Assembly: GCA_902478705.1 (NCBI GenBank)
Contig: CABSMB010000045.1
Location: 1 to 7,934, forward strand
Origin: an uncultured Collinsella sp.
GTDB taxonomy: Bacteria > Actinomycetota > Coriobacteriia > Coriobacteriales > Coriobacteriaceae
Direction of reading: 5' to 3'
DNA: 7,934 nt
Every line of letters begins with the position of its first letter. The stretch's first letter is position 1. Below the pieces are notes generated by a model. It made no database searches, was not told the origin of the DNA, and saw only the letters and a program-made list of their open reading frames with translations. Of this stretch, positions 6,431 through 7,934 are shown in pieces. Both the position numbers and the translations under genes were made by a program.

Positions 6431-7435
6431 CTAGCGCAACATGTGGGCAACCAGCTCGGCGCGAGTTCCGATACCAAGCTTGGCATACACTCCTGATAGG
6501 CGGTTTTTAACAGTGCCCGGCGATACTTCCATGTGGCGTGCGATTTCGGCGTTGGTCCATCCGCGGCAGGCGAGCATGGCCATGGTGAACTCCGTGGTCG
6601 TTAGATCGTCGGCTACGTCCTCGCCCGAATCGGGGTTGTGGATGCGCCGCCAGCCGTAGCTGAAGCGGTACGTAATCTCGATGATGCGCGCGAAGTCGTC
6701 AGGGTATTGCGTTTTTAGGCACGCCTCGATGAGCCCCTGTAAAAGGCCGTGGTGCTCGCCGATGAGTTCGATAAGGCCGTCGGGGCGCGCAATGTCCCAA
6801 GCGGCTCCGAAGTGTGCTTTTGCGGCGTCGATGTCCTTGAGGCTCATGCAGGCCATGGAAGCCGACAGGTGCAGGAACAGCTCCGAGATGGGATAACTTC
6901 CCTGTTTCATGATCAGGGCATTTTCCGCCATGCCCAGGCTGCGGCCGTATTCGCCGCGCAGATACAAGGCGTGCGCCATCACGTAGCTGGCAAACAGGCG
7001 CAGGCCTTCGGGCAGATGCGCCGCAAGTGGATAAAACTCTTCGGCGGAATACGGGGAAGGCAAGTGCAGTAGGACGCTCGCGGCCGAGGCGAACAGAATA
7101 TGCGTGGCGTGGACGGCGGGCGATTCCTCGTCAGTTGGCGTATCGAGGATGCCAGCAAGGCACCGGCGGGCGTCGGCGATACGGTTGAGCGACAGACTGG
7201 CATATCCGCAGATAAAGCATGCGGAATAGCGCAGTGCGGGGTCGGTGGCGTCAAGATAGGGGCGTGCTGTCTCGGCGGCGAGCGTGGCCTGTCCGCGAAA
7301 GTACAGCGCTTCTGCCGTGGCGATGGTGCGTGAATCGGGGTCGGAAATGCCTGCAACCGCAGCGTCAATCTGGCCCGGCACAAAGGCAGTGCACATCAAC
7401 GGCATGGGAATGCGCGGGTAGCCATCGCAGTCCAT
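6431..7435 (-). CDS. LuxR-type transcriptional regulator with TPR-like helical sensor region
   Basis: This 334-residue cytoplasmic regulator has a C-terminal LuxR/GerE DNA-binding domain at residues 278-334. The helix-turn-helix TNAEIARHMEVSPGTVKNRL begins at 294 and is followed by the conserved YAKLGIGTRAELV helix. The first ~265 residues are helical and contain at least three TPR-like pairs (for example around YVMAHALYLRGEYGRSLGMA). There is no response-regulator receiver domain and no AAA/NB-ARC nucleotide-binding domain, so it is shorter than MalT-type regulators and its signal is unknown. The ATG at 7435 is preferred because GGGAG lies 7 bases upstream (7443-7447 on the opposite strand); a TTG at 7459 would add 8 residues without a matching site. 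A TACAAT hexamer (reverse strand, 7471-7476) could be its -10 box, but no good -35 accompanies it. Its position upstream of and co-directional with the giant surface-protein gene suggests that gene as a target. Confidence 0.88.
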   Translation of the reverse strand: MDCDGYPRIPMPLMCTAFVPGQIDAAVAGISDPDSRTIATAEALYFRGQATLAAETARPYLDATDPALRYSACFICGYASLSLNRIADARRCLAGILDTPTDEESPAVHATHILFASAASVLLHLPSPYSAEEFYPLAAHLPEGLRLFASYVMAHALYLRGEYGRSLGMAENALIMKQGSYPISELFLHLSASMACMSLKDIDAAKAHFGAAWDIARPDGLIELIGEHHGLLQGLIEACLKTQYPDDFARIIEITYRFSYGWRRIHNPDSGEDVADDLTTTEFTMAMLACRGWTNAEIARHMEVSPGTVKNRLSGVYAKLGIGTRAELVAHMLR

Positions 7436-7578
7436 CTTCCATCTCCCAACAGCTGGCAACTATAGCGACAATTGTACTCCTGTTGCTCGGGACTGGAATT
7501 GTTGGGCATTGCCTACGATTATGCCGAACGTATAAAGGAAGAGTCTATTGGCGATGCTCCCAAGGTGGCTACCGAAGC

Positions 7579-7934
7579 CTAGCTGACCTCGATATTCGGA
7601 AAAATTGCCACCCCTGCAAAAAGCTCTGTCGCAGCGGTGGGAAACGCATCTTCTGAGCATTCCGGCGTCTCCAGCCAGCGCCGGACTGCTGCTGTCGCCT
7701 GCGCGTTGGCGAGCGAGGCGTGGGGACCGTCCGGCGACTAGCGGTGACGGGAGAGCCCTGCCGCGTGCGGGGGCCTCCATCGGCGTAGACCCATGACCCC
7801 CATGGCATCGGAGAAGTCCACCATGGCGTCCAGGACCTTACCGTCCGGCACGTCCAGCCTAGCGGCTCTCTTGATTCCGAGGTCGAAGGGGCGTTGTGCA
7901 AGGCATATGGGGCCGAGTGGAAGTGGATCAAAAG
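7579..7934 (-). pseudogene. Unrecognised reverse-strand gene interrupted by an in-frame amber stop; truncated by window edge
   Basis: One reverse-strand frame runs from the window edge to TAG at 7579-7581 and is broken only by a TAG at 7738-7740. The upstream part (7741-7932, 64 codons) includes a coding-like stretch (RLDVPDGKVLDAMVDFSDAM). The downstream part (7582-7737, 52 codons) is also coding-like (NAQATAAVRRWLETPECSED, then FAGVAIFPNIEVS). Both have G/C-rich third positions and normal amino-acid composition. The roughly 15 codons before the amber stop are Arg/Pro-rich and look out of frame, so a local indel pair or deletion may have caused the break. The 5' end is outside the window. 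I do not recognise the family. A sequencing error, or two unrelated pieces lying in the same frame by chance, remains possible. Confidence 0.45.

Noticed and set aside
7466..7579. Forward frame ending GIAYDYAERIKEES... that looks mildly coding-like
   Set aside because: It is only about 37 codons, has no ribosome-binding site, overlaps the expected promoter region of the LuxR-like gene, and has mixed third positions. It could be a remnant but cannot be supported.

Overview
The window looks like chromosomal DNA from a high-GC Gram-positive bacterium, most likely a gut actinobacterium of the class Coriobacteriia (Collinsella/Olsenella-like). This is an inference. It rests on the G/C-rich third codon positions, the clear Shine-Dalgarno sites, a very large exported protein with an LAXTG-type sorting signal, a LuxR-type regulator with a helical-repeat front end, and the style of the small Xre regulator. 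No marker gene (rRNA, tRNA, ribosomal protein) is present to confirm it.

Layout, left to right. A sugar O-acetyltransferase of the Maa/LacA/NodL type lies at 9-569 (+). Next is a 424-base stretch (570-993) whose left part holds no convincing gene. Its right part holds a possible small reverse-strand gene (744-902) and a strong sigma-70-type promoter flanked by three copies of a TCTGTC motif. The promoter drives a two-gene operon of a small Xre-family regulator (994-1224) and a four-helix membrane protein (1234-1818), closed by a good intrinsic terminator. An 88-base convergent gap follows.

The reverse strand then carries the dominant feature, a 1455-residue surface protein (1907-6274). It has a twin-arginine-type leader, a long region of unrecognised mostly beta-like sequence, a Gly/Ser linker and a C-terminal LAGTG sorting signal. 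Upstream of it in the same direction is a TPR-like/LuxR DNA-binding regulator (6431-7435), separated by 156 bases that contain a perfect 9-bp hairpin. The right edge (7579-7934, reverse) reads as one protein frame interrupted by an amber stop, probably a decaying gene, cut by the window end.

How the parts may work together. The LuxR-like gene and the surface-protein gene form a plausible regulator/target pair. The Xre gene and the membrane protein are a co-transcribed pair that may control itself through the TCTGTC sites. The acetyltransferase appears to be an unrelated neighbour. No mobile element, CRISPR array or RNA gene was seen. The least explained item is the giant anchored protein, for which I recognise no enzymatic domain.
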